Shown here one piece after another: positions 1 through 8,629 of a stretch of DNA of 64,000 nt. The stretch spans positions 2,218,796 through 2,282,795 of the forward strand of contig NZ_CP038452.1 of the NCBI RefSeq assembly GCF_004684245.1. Direction: 5' to 3'. How positions within the stretch are numbered: the stretch's first letter is position 1; each line of letters starts with the position of its first letter. Below the pieces are notes generated by a model. That model had not been told where the DNA came from. It saw only the letters and a program-made list of their open reading frames with translations, and searched no databases. Position numbers and translations under genes: made by a program. The stretch is from Thermus caldilimi. GTDB lineage: Bacteria; Deinococcota; Deinococci; Deinococcales; Thermaceae.

Positions 1-705
1 CTGCCGCCCATAAACGGCGTGGCGCTCCTGGAAGCCTCCGGGGAGGCCGTCGGGTTGCTGGTAGGTGTGGTCGGAGAGGGTGCTTCCCCCGAAGGCCACG
101 GCCTCGCCCAGGACCTCACGGATGGCGAAGAAGAGCCTCCTGGCCTCCTCCTCGTTCACTTTTTTGCCCGGGCGGAGGGGGGAGAGGCCTGCCCGGAAGA
201 GGGCCTCGTCGGCGTAGATGTTTCCCACCCCGGCGGCGAGGTGCTGGTCCAGGAGCAAGGCCTTGAGGGGCTTGGCGCTTTTTCGCAGGCCCTCGAGGAA
301 CTCCGGGAAGCGGAAAGCCTCGGAAAGGGGCTCGGGGCCCAGGCGGGAGAGAAGGGGGATCTCGCGGTAATCTCCCCGCTCCACCACCCAGATGCGCCCG
401 AAGCGCCGGGGGTCGTGGAAGAAGAGCTCGCTTTGGTCCAGGCGGAAGGCCACCCGGGTGTGGGGCGTGACCTGCAGGCGGAACCCCCCGGTCATGCCCA
501 GGTGGACCACCATCTCCAGACCCTTCGAAAGCCCTAGGAGGAGAAACTTGCCCCGCCGCCCCACGCCCTCAACCTCCCTACCCAGGGCCTTTTCCGTGTG
601 GCGGTAGCGCCTGGGGTCCTGGTGGCTGATTTCCAGGAAGCGCCGCCCGAGGAGAAGGGGCTCGAGGCCCCGCCTGGTGGTTTCCACCTCGGGCAGCTCA
701 GGCAC
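1..705 (-). CDS. mutM: Formamidopyrimidine-DNA glycosylase (partial)
   Basis: Base-excision repair enzyme that removes oxidised purines such as 8-oxoguanine and nicks the site. The GTG start at 705 gives the family N-terminus MPELPEVE, in which the Pro after the removed Met is the nucleophile and the next Glu is catalytic; the conserved GRRGKF lysine loop is visible. Only 235 codons lie in the window. The C-terminal zinc finger of this roughly 266-residue family lies beyond position 1. The start overlaps the upstream DCC gene by 8 bases, so the two are translationally coupled. Confidence 0.96.
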   Translation of the reverse strand, partial: MPELPEVETTRRGLEPLLLGRRFLEISHQDPRRYRHTEKALGREVEGVGRRGKFLLLGLSKGLEMVVHLGMTGGFRLQVTPHTRVAFRLDQSELFFHDPRRFGRIWVVERGDYREIPLLSRLGPEPLSEAFRFPEFLEGLRKSAKPLKALLLDQHLAAGVGNIYADEALFRAGLSPLRPGKKVNEEEARRLFFAIREVLGEAVAFGGSTLSDHTYQQPDGLPGGFQERHAVYGRQ

Positions 706-1009
706 GGGGCCTCCTTTCCGCTAGGGCGCGGTAGAGCCTGGGCCCCAGGCCGAAGGCCAGGCCCAGGAGGAGAAGGGGGTAAAGGGGCCAGAGGAGGGGT
801 AGCCTTCGGACCAAGGCCATAAGGGCCCGGTAGCCCCGGTGGACCCTTTCCCCCTCCAGGACGTGGAGTTCCTGGAGAAGGGCCTCTTGGTCCAACCCCT
901 GGGCCTCCTGCAGGGGCTCTATCCGGAGGCTTCCCCCAAGGTCCAGGGCCTTCAGGGCCCGGCCCAAGGCCCGGCAGTAGGGGCAGGATGCGTCAGTCAG
1001 CACCCGCAT
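698..1009 (-). CDS. DCC family (DUF393) thiol-disulfide protein
   Basis: Small 103-residue protein with the thioredoxin-like DxxCxxC motif DASCPYC at residues 6-12 and one hydrophobic segment in its C-terminal half (around LLWPLYPLLLLGLAFGLG). The family is predicted to do thiol-disulfide exchange, with unknown substrate. It overlaps the thioesterase gene upstream by 17 bases and mutM downstream by 8, so it belongs to this operon. Confidence 0.8.
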   Translation of the reverse strand: MRVLTDASCPYCRALGRALKALDLGGSLRIEPLQEAQGLDQEALLQELHVLEGERVHRGYRALMALVRRLPLLWPLYPLLLLGLAFGLGPRLYRALAERRPRA

Positions 1010-1370
1010 GCTCCTCCACCGGCACAGGCTGGCCCCGCTCGTTCACCGCCACGTAGGTGAGCTCCCCCCGGGTGGCCAGGACCCGGCCGTCCTCCTGGCC
1101 GAAGCGCTCCTTGTAGACCTCCACCTCCACGGTCAAGGAGGTGCGCCCCACCCGCACCACCTTGGCCACTACCTCCAGGAGGTCGCCGGTGCGGATGGGC
1201 ACCTTGAACTCCACGCTGCTCACCGCCACGGTCACCACGGGCTTCTTGGCCCTGCGGGCGGCGGCGTAGGAACCTACCTTGTCCATGAGGCCCAGCACGA
1301 AGCCGCCAAAGGCGGCGCCCAGGGGGTTGGTGTGCTCGGGGAAGACGAGCTCTAAGGTGCGCGCCTCCAT
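993..1370 (-). CDS. Hotdog-fold acyl-CoA thioesterase
   Basis: 125-residue single-hotdog protein of the YciA/acyl-CoA hydrolase type. The N-terminal NPLGAAFGGFVLGLMDKVG segment is the conserved signature of the hotdog helix, and VSSVEFKVPIRTGDLLEV is the typical central strand pattern. It should hydrolyse acyl-CoA thioesters in the cytoplasm; substrate length cannot be read from sequence. Second gene of the minus-strand operon that ends in mutM. Confidence 0.88.
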   Translation of the reverse strand: MEARTLELVFPEHTNPLGAAFGGFVLGLMDKVGSYAAARRAKKPVVTVAVSSVEFKVPIRTGDLLEVVAKVVRVGRTSLTVEVEVYKERFGQEDGRVLATRGELTYVAVNERGQPVPVEEHAGAD

Positions 1371-1382
1371 ACCTCTCCCAGG

Positions 1383-1622
1383 CTACCCCAGAAGGAGGTC
1401 GGTGAGGCGGGCCATCTCCCGGTCTTTCTCGGTGATGCCACCGGCGTTATGGGTCCACCACTCCACGGTCACCCGCCCCCACTCCACGGTGAGGCGGGGG
1501 TGGTGGCCCTTGGCCTCGGCCAACTCGGCCACCCTGTTGGCAAAGGCCATCGCCTCTTGGAAGTTGGCAAAGCGGAAGGTTTTGAACAGGCGCTCGGGGT
1601 TTTGCCGGGTTTCCCAGTCCAT
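1383..1622 (-). CDS. Pterin-4a-carbinolamine dehydratase
   Basis: 79-residue protein with the family signature GHHP...W..V...WTHNAGGITEKD; the histidines of GHHP and WTH are the catalytic ones. It dehydrates 4a-hydroxytetrahydropterin during pterin cofactor recycling. It is shorter at the N-terminus than the usual 95-110 residues, but a terminator hairpin lies directly upstream, so no longer start is plausible. First gene of the operon running toward mutM. Confidence 0.88.
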   Translation of the reverse strand: MDWETRQNPERLFKTFRFANFQEAMAFANRVAELAEAKGHHPRLTVEWGRVTVEWWTHNAGGITEKDREMARLTDLLLG

Positions 1623-1638
1623 GCCCCAAGGGTAAGGG

Positions 1639-1671
1639 AAAACCCCGGGCGCCCATGTGCCCGGGGTTTCG
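1639..1671 (-). terminator. Terminator after tRNA-fMet
   Basis: GC-rich inverted repeat CCCCGGGC / GCCCGGGG with an 8-base loop, flanked by A- and T-rich ends, 3 bases after the CCA end of the tRNA. It separates the tRNA transcript from the following minus-strand gene. Confidence 0.75.
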
Positions 1672-1673
1672 TT

Positions 1674-1750
<77 letters not shown>

Positions 1751-1759
1751 TCGCCATCC

Positions 1760-3136
1760 TTAACTATAGCGGGAAGAAGGGGGTGTGTCAAGCACCTTGC
1801 CTGGGTTCAGGAGCCCCTCGGGGTCAAGGAGGTCCTTTAGTTTTCGCATCCATTCCAGAGCAGGCCCATGTTCTAAGGGTAGATACTTTTTCTTCCTCAG
1901 GCCCACCCCGTGCTCAGCGGTGCAGGTGCCTCCCAGCTCCAAGGCCCTTCGCACCAGGGCTTCGGCGTAGGCCTCCGCCTTGGGGTAGTCCTGGGGCAGG
2001 ATGGGGACCAGGGTGTGGAAGTTCCCATCCCCCACGTGGCCCAGGATGTTTCCGGTAAGGCCCATTTTCTCAAGAAGCCCCTGGGCGTAGCGCACCATCT
2101 CCGGTAAACGGGACAGGGGAACGGCCACGTCGGTGATCACGAAGCGGTGTCCGGGGAAGAGGTGCACCAGGGCCCAGTAGGCCTGGTGGCGGGCTTCCCA
2201 CTGGCGCTTGCGCTCTTCCTCGGTCTTGGCGGCTTCCACCTGCAAGGCCCCGGCCTCCCGCATGAGCTCCAGGGCCAGGGCGCTCTCCGCTTCCAGGGCC
2301 TCCCTTGTGGAGGAGTGGAACTCCAGAAAGAGGGCCGGGCGCTCCGGGAAGCCCGCTTGAAGGTAGCGGTTTAGGGCCCTTAGGGCCAGTTCGTCCAAAA
2401 GCTCCAGCCGGGCCACGGGCAGGCCGCTGGCCATCACCCTATAGCTCGCCTCCGCCGCCTCCTCCACCCGGGGGAAGAAGACCCTTAAGGTGTGCACGTG
2501 CTCGGGGAGGGGGTGGAGTCGCAGGGTGAGGCGGGTGATGACCCCCAGGGTGCCCTCCGAACCGATGAAGAGGTCCTTGAGGTCGTAGCCCGCGCTGGTC
2601 TTGCGCACAGGCCGCCCCAGCTCCAGTACCTCTCCATTGGCCAAAACCACCTGCAGGGCCAGGACGTTCTGCCGCATCCCTCCGTAGCGCACCGTGGTGG
2701 TGCCGCTGGCGTTGGTGGCGGCCATGCCGCCTAGGGTGGCGTCCGCCCCCGGGTCCACGGGGAAGAAGAGGCCGGTGCCCTTCAGGGCTTCGTTTAGCGC
2801 CTTGCGGGTGAGGCCGGGTTCCACCACGCAGAGGAAGTCCTCCGGCCGGACCTCCAGGACCCGGTTCATGTGGCTGAAATCCAGGCTGATGGCCTCCCCC
2901 AAGGGAAGGAGGTGCCCCTCGAGGCTGGTCCCCGCCCCGAAGGGGATGACCGCCACCCGGTGTTCCCGGGCCCAAAGGAGGGCCTTTTGCACGTCCTCCA
3001 CGCCCTCCGGGTAGACCACCGCCAGCACCTCTCCTTCCTCGGGGTAGCCCTCGTCCCGCCCGTGGCGGCGGCGCTCGGAGGGGGAGGTATCCACCTTTCC
3101 AGGGAGGAGGCGCTTTAGGGCTTCCAGCTTCCCCAT
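1760..3136 (-). CDS. FAD-linked oxidase, glycolate oxidase/D-lactate dehydrogenase (GlcD) type
   Basis: 458 residues, the full length of the family. The N-terminal half has the FAD-binding PCMH pattern (PFGAGTSLEGH, ATLGGMAATNASGTTTVRYGGMRQNV, GSEGTLGVIT). The C-terminal half ends with the substrate/FAD motif GHVGDGNFH and TCTAEHGVGLRKKKYL. It should oxidise a 2-hydroxy acid such as D-lactate or glycolate. GlcE and GlcF partners are not adjacent, so a stand-alone D-lactate dehydrogenase is as likely as glycolate oxidase. Confidence 0.9.
   Translation of the reverse strand: MGKLEALKRLLPGKVDTSPSERRRHGRDEGYPEEGEVLAVVYPEGVEDVQKALLWAREHRVAVIPFGAGTSLEGHLLPLGEAISLDFSHMNRVLEVRPEDFLCVVEPGLTRKALNEALKGTGLFFPVDPGADATLGGMAATNASGTTTVRYGGMRQNVLALQVVLANGEVLELGRPVRKTSAGYDLKDLFIGSEGTLGVITRLTLRLHPLPEHVHTLRVFFPRVEEAAEASYRVMASGLPVARLELLDELALRALNRYLQAGFPERPALFLEFHSSTREALEAESALALELMREAGALQVEAAKTEEERKRQWEARHQAYWALVHLFPGHRFVITDVAVPLSRLPEMVRYAQGLLEKMGLTGNILGHVGDGNFHTLVPILPQDYPKAEAYAEALVRRALELGGTCTAEHGVGLRKKKYLPLEHGPALEWMRKLKDLLDPEGLLNPGKVLDTPPSSRYS
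1763..1791 (-). promoter_or_regulatory. Promoter of tRNA-fMet inside the FAD-oxidase 3' end
   Basis: Reading the minus strand, TTGACA (1786-1791), a 17-base spacer and TATAGT (1763-1768) stand 13 bases before the tRNA. The promoter overlaps the last codons and stop of the upstream coding sequence. It is a near-consensus sigma-A promoter, as expected for a heavily expressed stable RNA. Confidence 0.85.
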
Positions 3137-3145
3137 GGGGAAAGT

Positions 3146-4399
3146 TTAGTCCGGCTTGGCGTCGGGGAGAAGGGTTTCCGCCTCCCGCACCTTGGGGAAA
3201 AGGTATCCGGATAGCCCCCACGCCACCCCCAGGCCGCCGAAGATCAGCAGCATGAGGGCGATACCCTCCTCCGGGCCGTACCGGGGGGCGAAGACCCGGT
3301 CGGCCAAGGGCCCGGAGAGGAGCATGGCTAAGGGATTGGCGAACCAGGCGATCATCCGCCTGGCGGCGAAGACCTTTCCCTGCACCTCGAGGGGCACCTT
3401 GCTTTGCCAGATGGCCTGGTTGGAACCGTTCAGCAAAGGGATAAAGAAACTTTCCAAAAAAGCCAGCGTTGCCCAAGCCTGGGGACCTTCCACCACGCCC
3501 ATAAGGGCTAGGGCCAAGCTGGAGAGGGCCATGCCCAGGAATACCCCGTGCACCCGCTTTCCAGGGCCACCCCAAAGGGAAAGGAAGAGCCCTCCGGCCA
3601 CGCCACCCAGGCCCGAGGCCGAGCGTACCAAGGCCAAAGCGGTTTCGGAGAGGGCGGTCTTGGCCAGAACCATGGCGGGGAGGACGGTGGCCGCCAGGGT
3701 GGTGAGGAAATTGATCCCGAAGAACATGAGCTGGAGGCCCAGGAGGGGCGGCCTTTCCAGGATGAAGCGGAAGCCGAAGAGGGCTTCCTCCAGGAGGGAG
3801 GCCCGCTTTCCTGCCGGCGGCCTGGGGTTGGGGATGGGCACCAGGAGGAGGGTGAGGACCGCGGCGCTGGCCCCCAGGAGGTCCAGGGTGAAGATGCCCC
3901 AAAGGCCCAAGGGCTTCAGGAGGGCCGCGGCCAGGATGGGGGCCCCCACCCCCGCTAAGGACTCCGCCAGGCTCATCATGCCGCTGGCCCGGGCGTAGTC
4001 CTTTTTTTCCAGCATGGCGGATAGGGCGGCGGAGAGGGCGGGCCAGTGGAGGCTGGAAAGGGCCCCGGTAAAGGCGGAGACCAGGTAGAGGTGGCCCACC
4101 TCCAGCTTCCCCAGGAGGAGCATAAAGAGGAGGAAGCCCGTGGCCAGCCCTCCTCCCAGGTCCGCGGCCAGCATGGCCCACCGCCTGGGGTAGCGGTCCA
4201 CCAGGGCCCCCGCCAGGGGGGAAAGGAGGATGAGGGGCAGGAAGTGGAAGAAGCCCAGGAGGGAGAGGGTGGTAGCCAAACCCGTTTTCTGGTAGGCGTA
4301 GAGGGTGAGGGCGAACCAGGTCATCTCCCGGCCCACCAGGGCCAGGGCCTGGCCCATCCAAAGGAGGCGGAAGGCGGCAAAGCCCTGCACAACGCTCAC
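3146..4399 (-). CDS. MFS transporter
   Basis: 417-residue integral membrane protein with about twelve hydrophobic segments and the loop 2-3 signature of the major facilitator superfamily (GALVDRYPRRWAM). It resembles the EntS/MFS_3 exporter group. The substrate cannot be told from sequence. It is divergent from a winged-helix gene across a 49-base gap holding an inverted repeat, which suggests local control by that regulator. Its stop is 9 bases before the FAD oxidase start. Confidence 0.88.
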   Translation of the reverse strand: MSVVQGFAAFRLLWMGQALALVGREMTWFALTLYAYQKTGLATTLSLLGFFHFLPLILLSPLAGALVDRYPRRWAMLAADLGGGLATGFLLFMLLLGKLEVGHLYLVSAFTGALSSLHWPALSAALSAMLEKKDYARASGMMSLAESLAGVGAPILAAALLKPLGLWGIFTLDLLGASAAVLTLLLVPIPNPRPPAGKRASLLEEALFGFRFILERPPLLGLQLMFFGINFLTTLAATVLPAMVLAKTALSETALALVRSASGLGGVAGGLFLSLWGGPGKRVHGVFLGMALSSLALALMGVVEGPQAWATLAFLESFFIPLLNGSNQAIWQSKVPLEVQGKVFAARRMIAWFANPLAMLLSGPLADRVFAPRYGPEEGIALMLLIFGGLGVAWGLSGYLFPKVREAETLLPDAKPD

Positions 4400-4410
4400 T
4401 TTCCCCTCCC

Positions 4411-4446
4411 CTTTACTCCAGACGCAAGCGGGCCTTTAGAGTAAAG
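4411..4446. promoter_or_regulatory. Dyad in the divergent MFS/regulator promoter
   Basis: Perfect 8-bp inverted repeat CTTTACTC (4411-4418) and GAGTAAAG (4439-4446) separated by 20 bases, centred between the two divergent start codons. It is a natural candidate operator for the adjacent winged-helix protein, which begins at 4449. Confidence 0.45.
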
Positions 4447-4448
4447 CC

Positions 4449-5069
4449 ATGCCCTTTCCCGTGGAAAACCCTCTGGCGGCCCGCCTCCTGGCGGACCCGG
4501 ACATGGCCGTGGCCTTGAAACCCTTTATGAAGGGCCCGGCCAGCGTGAAGAACCTGGCCCTGGCCCAGGGGCTTTCCCTGCAGCAGGCCCATTACCGGGT
4601 GGGCCTCTTCCTGCGGGCGGGGCTTTTGGTGTCCGCCGGAACCCTGCGCAGGCGGGGGCGGCCTGTGCGGCTTTACCGGGCGGTGGACACCGACTTCCGC
4701 ATCCCCCGCAAGCTGGTGCCGGAAAGGATCCTGAGGGCCCTCGAGGGGGCCCGAAGCTGGCAGGAGGAGTGGGCGAAGGCCCTCGAGGCCCACGACCCGG
4801 GCTACGGGGCCGTCCTGCGGGTTTTCCTGAACGAGGAGGGCCTTCTGGAGTTTGGGGGAGAAGGCGAGCCCGACATCCTGGCGGAGTCGTTTCCCCCCTT
4901 TGTGAACCTCTGGAGCGCGGGGCTCCACTTAAGCCGGGAGGAGGCCAAAGCCTTCCAGAGGGAGCTTCTTGCCCTCTACCACCGCTACGCGCCCTTGTCC
5001 TCGGCGCGACAGGCAGAGGGCCAGCCCCGGTACCTGGTTCACCTGGGGCTGGCCCCGGCACCGAAATAG
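4449..5069 (+). CDS. Winged-helix regulator-like protein
   Basis: 206 residues. Residues about 20-80 read as an ArsR-type winged helix (MKGPASVKNLALAQGLSLQQAHYRVGLFLRAGLLV, then the wing RRRGRPVRLYRA). The rest is an unassigned helical domain. Divergent position next to the MFS transporter with a dyad between them points to transporter control. Identity of any ligand is unknown. Confidence 0.7.
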   Translation: MPFPVENPLAARLLADPDMAVALKPFMKGPASVKNLALAQGLSLQQAHYRVGLFLRAGLLVSAGTLRRRGRPVRLYRAVDTDFRIPRKLVPERILRALEGARSWQEEWAKALEAHDPGYGAVLRVFLNEEGLLEFGGEGEPDILAESFPPFVNLWSAGLHLSREEAKAFQRELLALYHRYAPLSSARQAEGQPRYLVHLGLAPAPK

Positions 5070-5076
5070 GCTTTCC

Positions 5077-6036
5077 TTACGCCTCGCCCTTCAGGATGGC
5101 CTCGATGCGCTCTAGGGCCTCCTTGGGCAGGTCCACCCCCGCGGCCCCCAGGCTCTCCCGGATCTGCTCGGGGCGGGTGGCCCCGGTGATGGCGCTGGAG
5201 ATGCCGGGAAGCCTAAGCACCCAGGCCAAGGCCAGCTGGGTGCGGGTCAGGCCCAGCTCGTCCGCCACCTCCTTGAGCTTCAGCACCTTCTTCCGGTTTT
5301 CCTCCGTGAGGAAGCGCTCGGCGAACTGGGGGTAGCGGGCGAAGCGGCTGTCCTCGGGGATTCCCTGGTCGTACCGCCCGGTGAGCATGCCCATGGCCAA
5401 GGGGCTCCAGACCACCAGGCCCAGGCCGAAGCGCTCCGCCTCGGGGAGGATCTCCCCCTCCACCCGCTCCCGGTAGAGCATGGAGTACTGGGGTTGCTCC
5501 ACCACGGGCGGGTGGAGGCCGTTTTCCCGGGCAAAGGCCACCGCTTCGGCGATCCTGGCCGCGGGCCACTCCGAGGTACCCCAGTAGAGGGCGTAGCCCT
5601 TCTCCACGATGGTGTGCATGGCGTAGACGATCTCCTCCATGGGCACCTCGGGGTCATAGCGGTGGACGAAGAAGAGGTCCACGTAGTCGGTCTTTAGCCG
5701 CTTCAGGCTTTGGGTGATGCTCTCCAGGAGGTGTTTCCGGCTTAGTCCCCGGTCGTTGGGGTCCTCCGACATGGGCCAGTAGGCCTTGGTGGAGAGGACC
5801 AGGGTGTGCCGGGGAAACTCCCTGAGCACCTCGCCCATGACCTCCTCCGCCAGGCCCTTGGCGTAGACGTCGGCGTTGTCGAAGAAGTTGACTCCGCCCT
5901 CGTAGGCGATCCTGACGATCTCCCGGATGGTTTCCTTGTCCTTCACCACATCCCCGAAGGTAACCCAGGCTCCCAGGGAGATCTCCGAGACCTTAAGCCC
6001 CCATTTGCCCAGTTTCCGGTAGCGCATCTCGCCCAT
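5077..6036 (-). CDS. Aldo/keto reductase
   Basis: 319-residue NADPH-dependent reductase of the YajO/potassium-channel-beta-like branch. The catalytic tetrad is visible: Asp and Tyr in FFDNADVYAKG, Lys in STKAYW and His in FVHRYD. Near the C-terminus SAITGATRPEQIRES is the coenzyme-binding motif. Substrate unknown. Convergent with the winged-helix gene, 7 bases apart. Confidence 0.92.
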   Translation of the reverse strand: MGEMRYRKLGKWGLKVSEISLGAWVTFGDVVKDKETIREIVRIAYEGGVNFFDNADVYAKGLAEEVMGEVLREFPRHTLVLSTKAYWPMSEDPNDRGLSRKHLLESITQSLKRLKTDYVDLFFVHRYDPEVPMEEIVYAMHTIVEKGYALYWGTSEWPAARIAEAVAFARENGLHPPVVEQPQYSMLYRERVEGEILPEAERFGLGLVVWSPLAMGMLTGRYDQGIPEDSRFARYPQFAERFLTEENRKKVLKLKEVADELGLTRTQLALAWVLRLPGISSAITGATRPEQIRESLGAAGVDLPKEALERIEAILKGEA

Positions 6037-6079
6037 AGCCCCCGGAGTTTACTCCGGTTGCCCGGAACTGACCAGTAGG

Positions 6080-6286
6080 TCAGTCCCCTTCCACTTCCAG
6101 CGTCCCGCCCGGGGCTTGGAAGCCGATCCGCTTGTGGGTGCCGTCGCAGAAGGGCTTGTTCCCCGATCCCCCACAGCGGCAAAGGGAAACCCTTCCTTCC
6201 CGAACCTCCTCCCGTTCCCCGATGCGCACCACAATGCGCTGGCCTTCCAAGCGGATGGGCCCGTTTTCCACGAACACCAGTCTCAT
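6080..6286 (-). CDS. CDGSH iron-sulfur domain protein
   Basis: 68-residue protein with the 2Fe-2S motif CRCGGSGNKPFCDGTH (three Cys and one His ligand), the hallmark of mitoNEET-like proteins. Probable small redox or cluster-transfer protein. The start shares a 33-base divergent gap with the penicillin acylase gene; TATCAT at about 6294-6299 on the minus strand could be its -10 box. Confidence 0.93.
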   Translation of the reverse strand: MRLVFVENGPIRLEGQRIVVRIGEREEVREGRVSLCRCGGSGNKPFCDGTHKRIGFQAPGGTLEVEGD

Positions 6287-6319
6287 GGTTTCTATGATAG
6301 TGGTATACTCGGTCCAACG

Positions 6320-8629
6320 ATGAAACGCCTTTTACGGGTTTTCGCCTGGCTTCTGGGTCTGGCCATCCTGGCGGCTTTGGGGGTGGTCCTGGCGGCCTAT
6401 GTCACCCTGCGGGCTTCCCTACCCCAGGTGGAAGGGCGAATGGTTCTGAAGGGGCTTTCCGCGCCCGTGGAGGTGGGGCGAGATGCCCAGGGGGTGGTGC
6501 GGATCCAGGCCCAGACCCTAAAGGATCTCCTCTTCGCCCAGGGCTTCGTCCACGCCCAGGAGAGGCTTTGGCAGATGGAGTTTCAGCGGCGGGTGGGCCA
6601 GGGAAGGCTTTCCGAGGTGCTGGGGGAGGCGGCGCTTCCCCAGGACCGCTTCCTGCGCACCTGGGGGTTTTACCAGGCGGCCAAGAGCGCCTACGCGCGG
6701 CTTTACCCTGAGGAGAAAGAGGCGATGGATGCCTACGTGGCCGGGGTGAACGCCTTCCTGGCAAGCGGGGCTCCTCTGCCCCCGGAGTTCCGCCTCCTCG
6801 GCTTCCGCCCCGAGCCCTGGACAGGCCCGGACGTCCTGGTCTGGGCCAAGATGATGAGCTTTGACCTTTCCGGGAACTGGGAGGAGGAGCTTCTCCGCCA
6901 CCGCCTCCTGGCCCGGGGGATCAGTAAGGAAAGGCTTCTGGAGCTCATTCCCCCTTACCCGGAAGACGCCCCCACCATCATGCAAGGGGAAGACCTGGAC
7001 CTGCCCCTGAAGCGGGAGGAAGCCCCGGCCGCCCTGCTTAGGATGGCCCCGCCCCGTTTCCTGGAGGCCAGCAACAACTGGGTGGTTGCGGGAAGCCGCA
7101 CGGTCACGGGAAAGCCCTTCCTGGCCAACGACCCCCACCTGCGCCTGCAGGCCCCGAGCCTCTGGTTCCTCATGGCCCTCGAGGCCCCCGGCTACCGGGT
7201 CGTGGGGGCCAGCCTCCCCGGGGTGCCCGGCATCGTCATCGGCCGGAACAACCGCATCGCCTGGGGGGTGACCAACGTGGGGGCGGATGTGCAAGACCTC
7301 TACCTTCTGGAGGACGTGGGGGGCAGGGGCTACCGCTACAAAGGCCAGGTGGTGCCCTACCGGGTGCGGGAGGAGAGGATCCGGGTGAAGGGGGGCAAGG
7401 AGGAGGTCCTCCGGGTGCGAGAAACCCTCTACGGACCGGTGATCACCGACGCCCTGCAAGACCCCCCCAAGACCCCCATGGCCCTCCGCTGGGTGAGCCT
7501 GGATCCCGAGGACCATATCCTCATGGCCTATCTGGGGATCAACCGGGCTGGGAACTGGCAGGAGTTCGTGGCCGCCCTAAACCACTACTCCGCCCCCAGC
7601 CAGAACTTCGTCTACGCCGATGTGGAGGGCAATATCGGCTACATCGCCCCCGGGAAGTTTCCCATCCGCAGGGAAGGACACACGGGCATGGTGCCGGTGC
7701 CGGGGAACGGGGAATGGGATTGGCAGGGCTACCGCAAGCCGGAGGACTGGCCCAGGGTGCTGAACCCCAAGGAGGGCTTTGTGGTCACCGCCAACAACAA
7801 GGTGACCCCTGAGGGCTTCCCCTACGCCCTCACCTACGATTGGGCCGAACCCTACCGGGCGGAGCGCATCCGGGAGCTCCTCCTGGCCAAGGAGAAGCTC
7901 TCCTTGGAGGACATGAAGGCCATCCAGCTGGACCAGAAAAGCCTTCTCTACCGGGATTTCCGCCCTATCTTGGAGCTTTTGAACCCCCTTTCCGAGCGGA
8001 GCCGGGCTTGGCGGGAGCGGCTCCTTGCCTGGGATGGGACCATGGCCAAGGGCTCGGAGGAAGCCCTGGTCTTCGCCCTGTGGTACACGGAGCTCACCCG
8101 CTTGCCCGCTAGAGAGGTGGGGGAGGCGTTTTGGGACGAGCCCCGCTACCTCCTGAAGGCCCTCAAGGAGGGGGACAAAAACTGTGACCAACCCGACACC
8201 GAGTACCGGGAGAGCTGCCTGGACTTCGCCGCCCTGGCCCTGGAGAGGGCCTTGGACCGGAAGGAGGCCTTGAGGGTACGCTCCTGGGGCGAGGTGCACC
8301 GGGCCACCTTCCCCCATGCGGTCCTCACCCATACCCCCTTGAAGCGGTTTACGGACCGGAGGGTTCCCTTTGGCGGGGACCGGTACACGGTGAACGTAGG
8401 TCCCTTTGACCCTGAAACCCTCCTCATGTCCCACGGGCCCAGCTATCGGCAAATCGTGGACCTGGCCCATCCGGAAGCCTCCCTCTTTATCCACCCCATG
8501 GGCCAGTCCGGGCACTTCCTCTCCCCCCATTACGCCGACCTCCTACCCCTTTGGGCCGAGGGGGCCTACCTGCCCATGCGCCTGGAGCCGGCTAGGGGCC
8601 AGATCTTGCTCCTGGAGCCCGGGCGCTAG
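6320..8629 (+). CDS. Penicillin acylase family Ntn-hydrolase
   Basis: 769 residues from the ATG at 6320, which begins a membrane/signal segment (residues about 3-30). TATACT at 6303-6308 puts transcription start almost on this ATG, supporting it over longer readings. The proenzyme is cut so that the serine of SNNWVV (Ser251, codon 7070-7072) becomes the N-terminal nucleophile of the beta chain; VTGKPFLANDPH follows as in the family. It hydrolyses amide bonds of acylated amines (penicillins, acyl-homoserine lactones). The last 38 bases overlap the convergent CBS-GGDEF gene. Confidence 0.93.
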   Translation: MKRLLRVFAWLLGLAILAALGVVLAAYVTLRASLPQVEGRMVLKGLSAPVEVGRDAQGVVRIQAQTLKDLLFAQGFVHAQERLWQMEFQRRVGQGRLSEVLGEAALPQDRFLRTWGFYQAAKSAYARLYPEEKEAMDAYVAGVNAFLASGAPLPPEFRLLGFRPEPWTGPDVLVWAKMMSFDLSGNWEEELLRHRLLARGISKERLLELIPPYPEDAPTIMQGEDLDLPLKREEAPAALLRMAPPRFLEASNNWVVAGSRTVTGKPFLANDPHLRLQAPSLWFLMALEAPGYRVVGASLPGVPGIVIGRNNRIAWGVTNVGADVQDLYLLEDVGGRGYRYKGQVVPYRVREERIRVKGGKEEVLRVRETLYGPVITDALQDPPKTPMALRWVSLDPEDHILMAYLGINRAGNWQEFVAALNHYSAPSQNFVYADVEGNIGYIAPGKFPIRREGHTGMVPVPGNGEWDWQGYRKPEDWPRVLNPKEGFVVTANNKVTPEGFPYALTYDWAEPYRAERIRELLLAKEKLSLEDMKAIQLDQKSLLYRDFRPILELLNPLSERSRAWRERLLAWDGTMAKGSEEALVFALWYTELTRLPAREVGEAFWDEPRYLLKALKEGDKNCDQPDTEYRESCLDFAALALERALDRKEALRVRSWGEVHRATFPHAVLTHTPLKRFTDRRVPFGGDRYTVNVGPFDPETLLMSHGPSYRQIVDLAHPEASLFIHPMGQSGHFLSPHYADLLPLWAEGAYLPMRLEPARGQILLLEPGR

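Noticed and set aside
2439-4361. A 640-codon minus-strand frame rich in Gly, Pro and Arg
   Set aside because: It is an out-of-frame shadow crossing the MFS transporter and FAD oxidase genes; composition is that of a GC-rich wrong frame.
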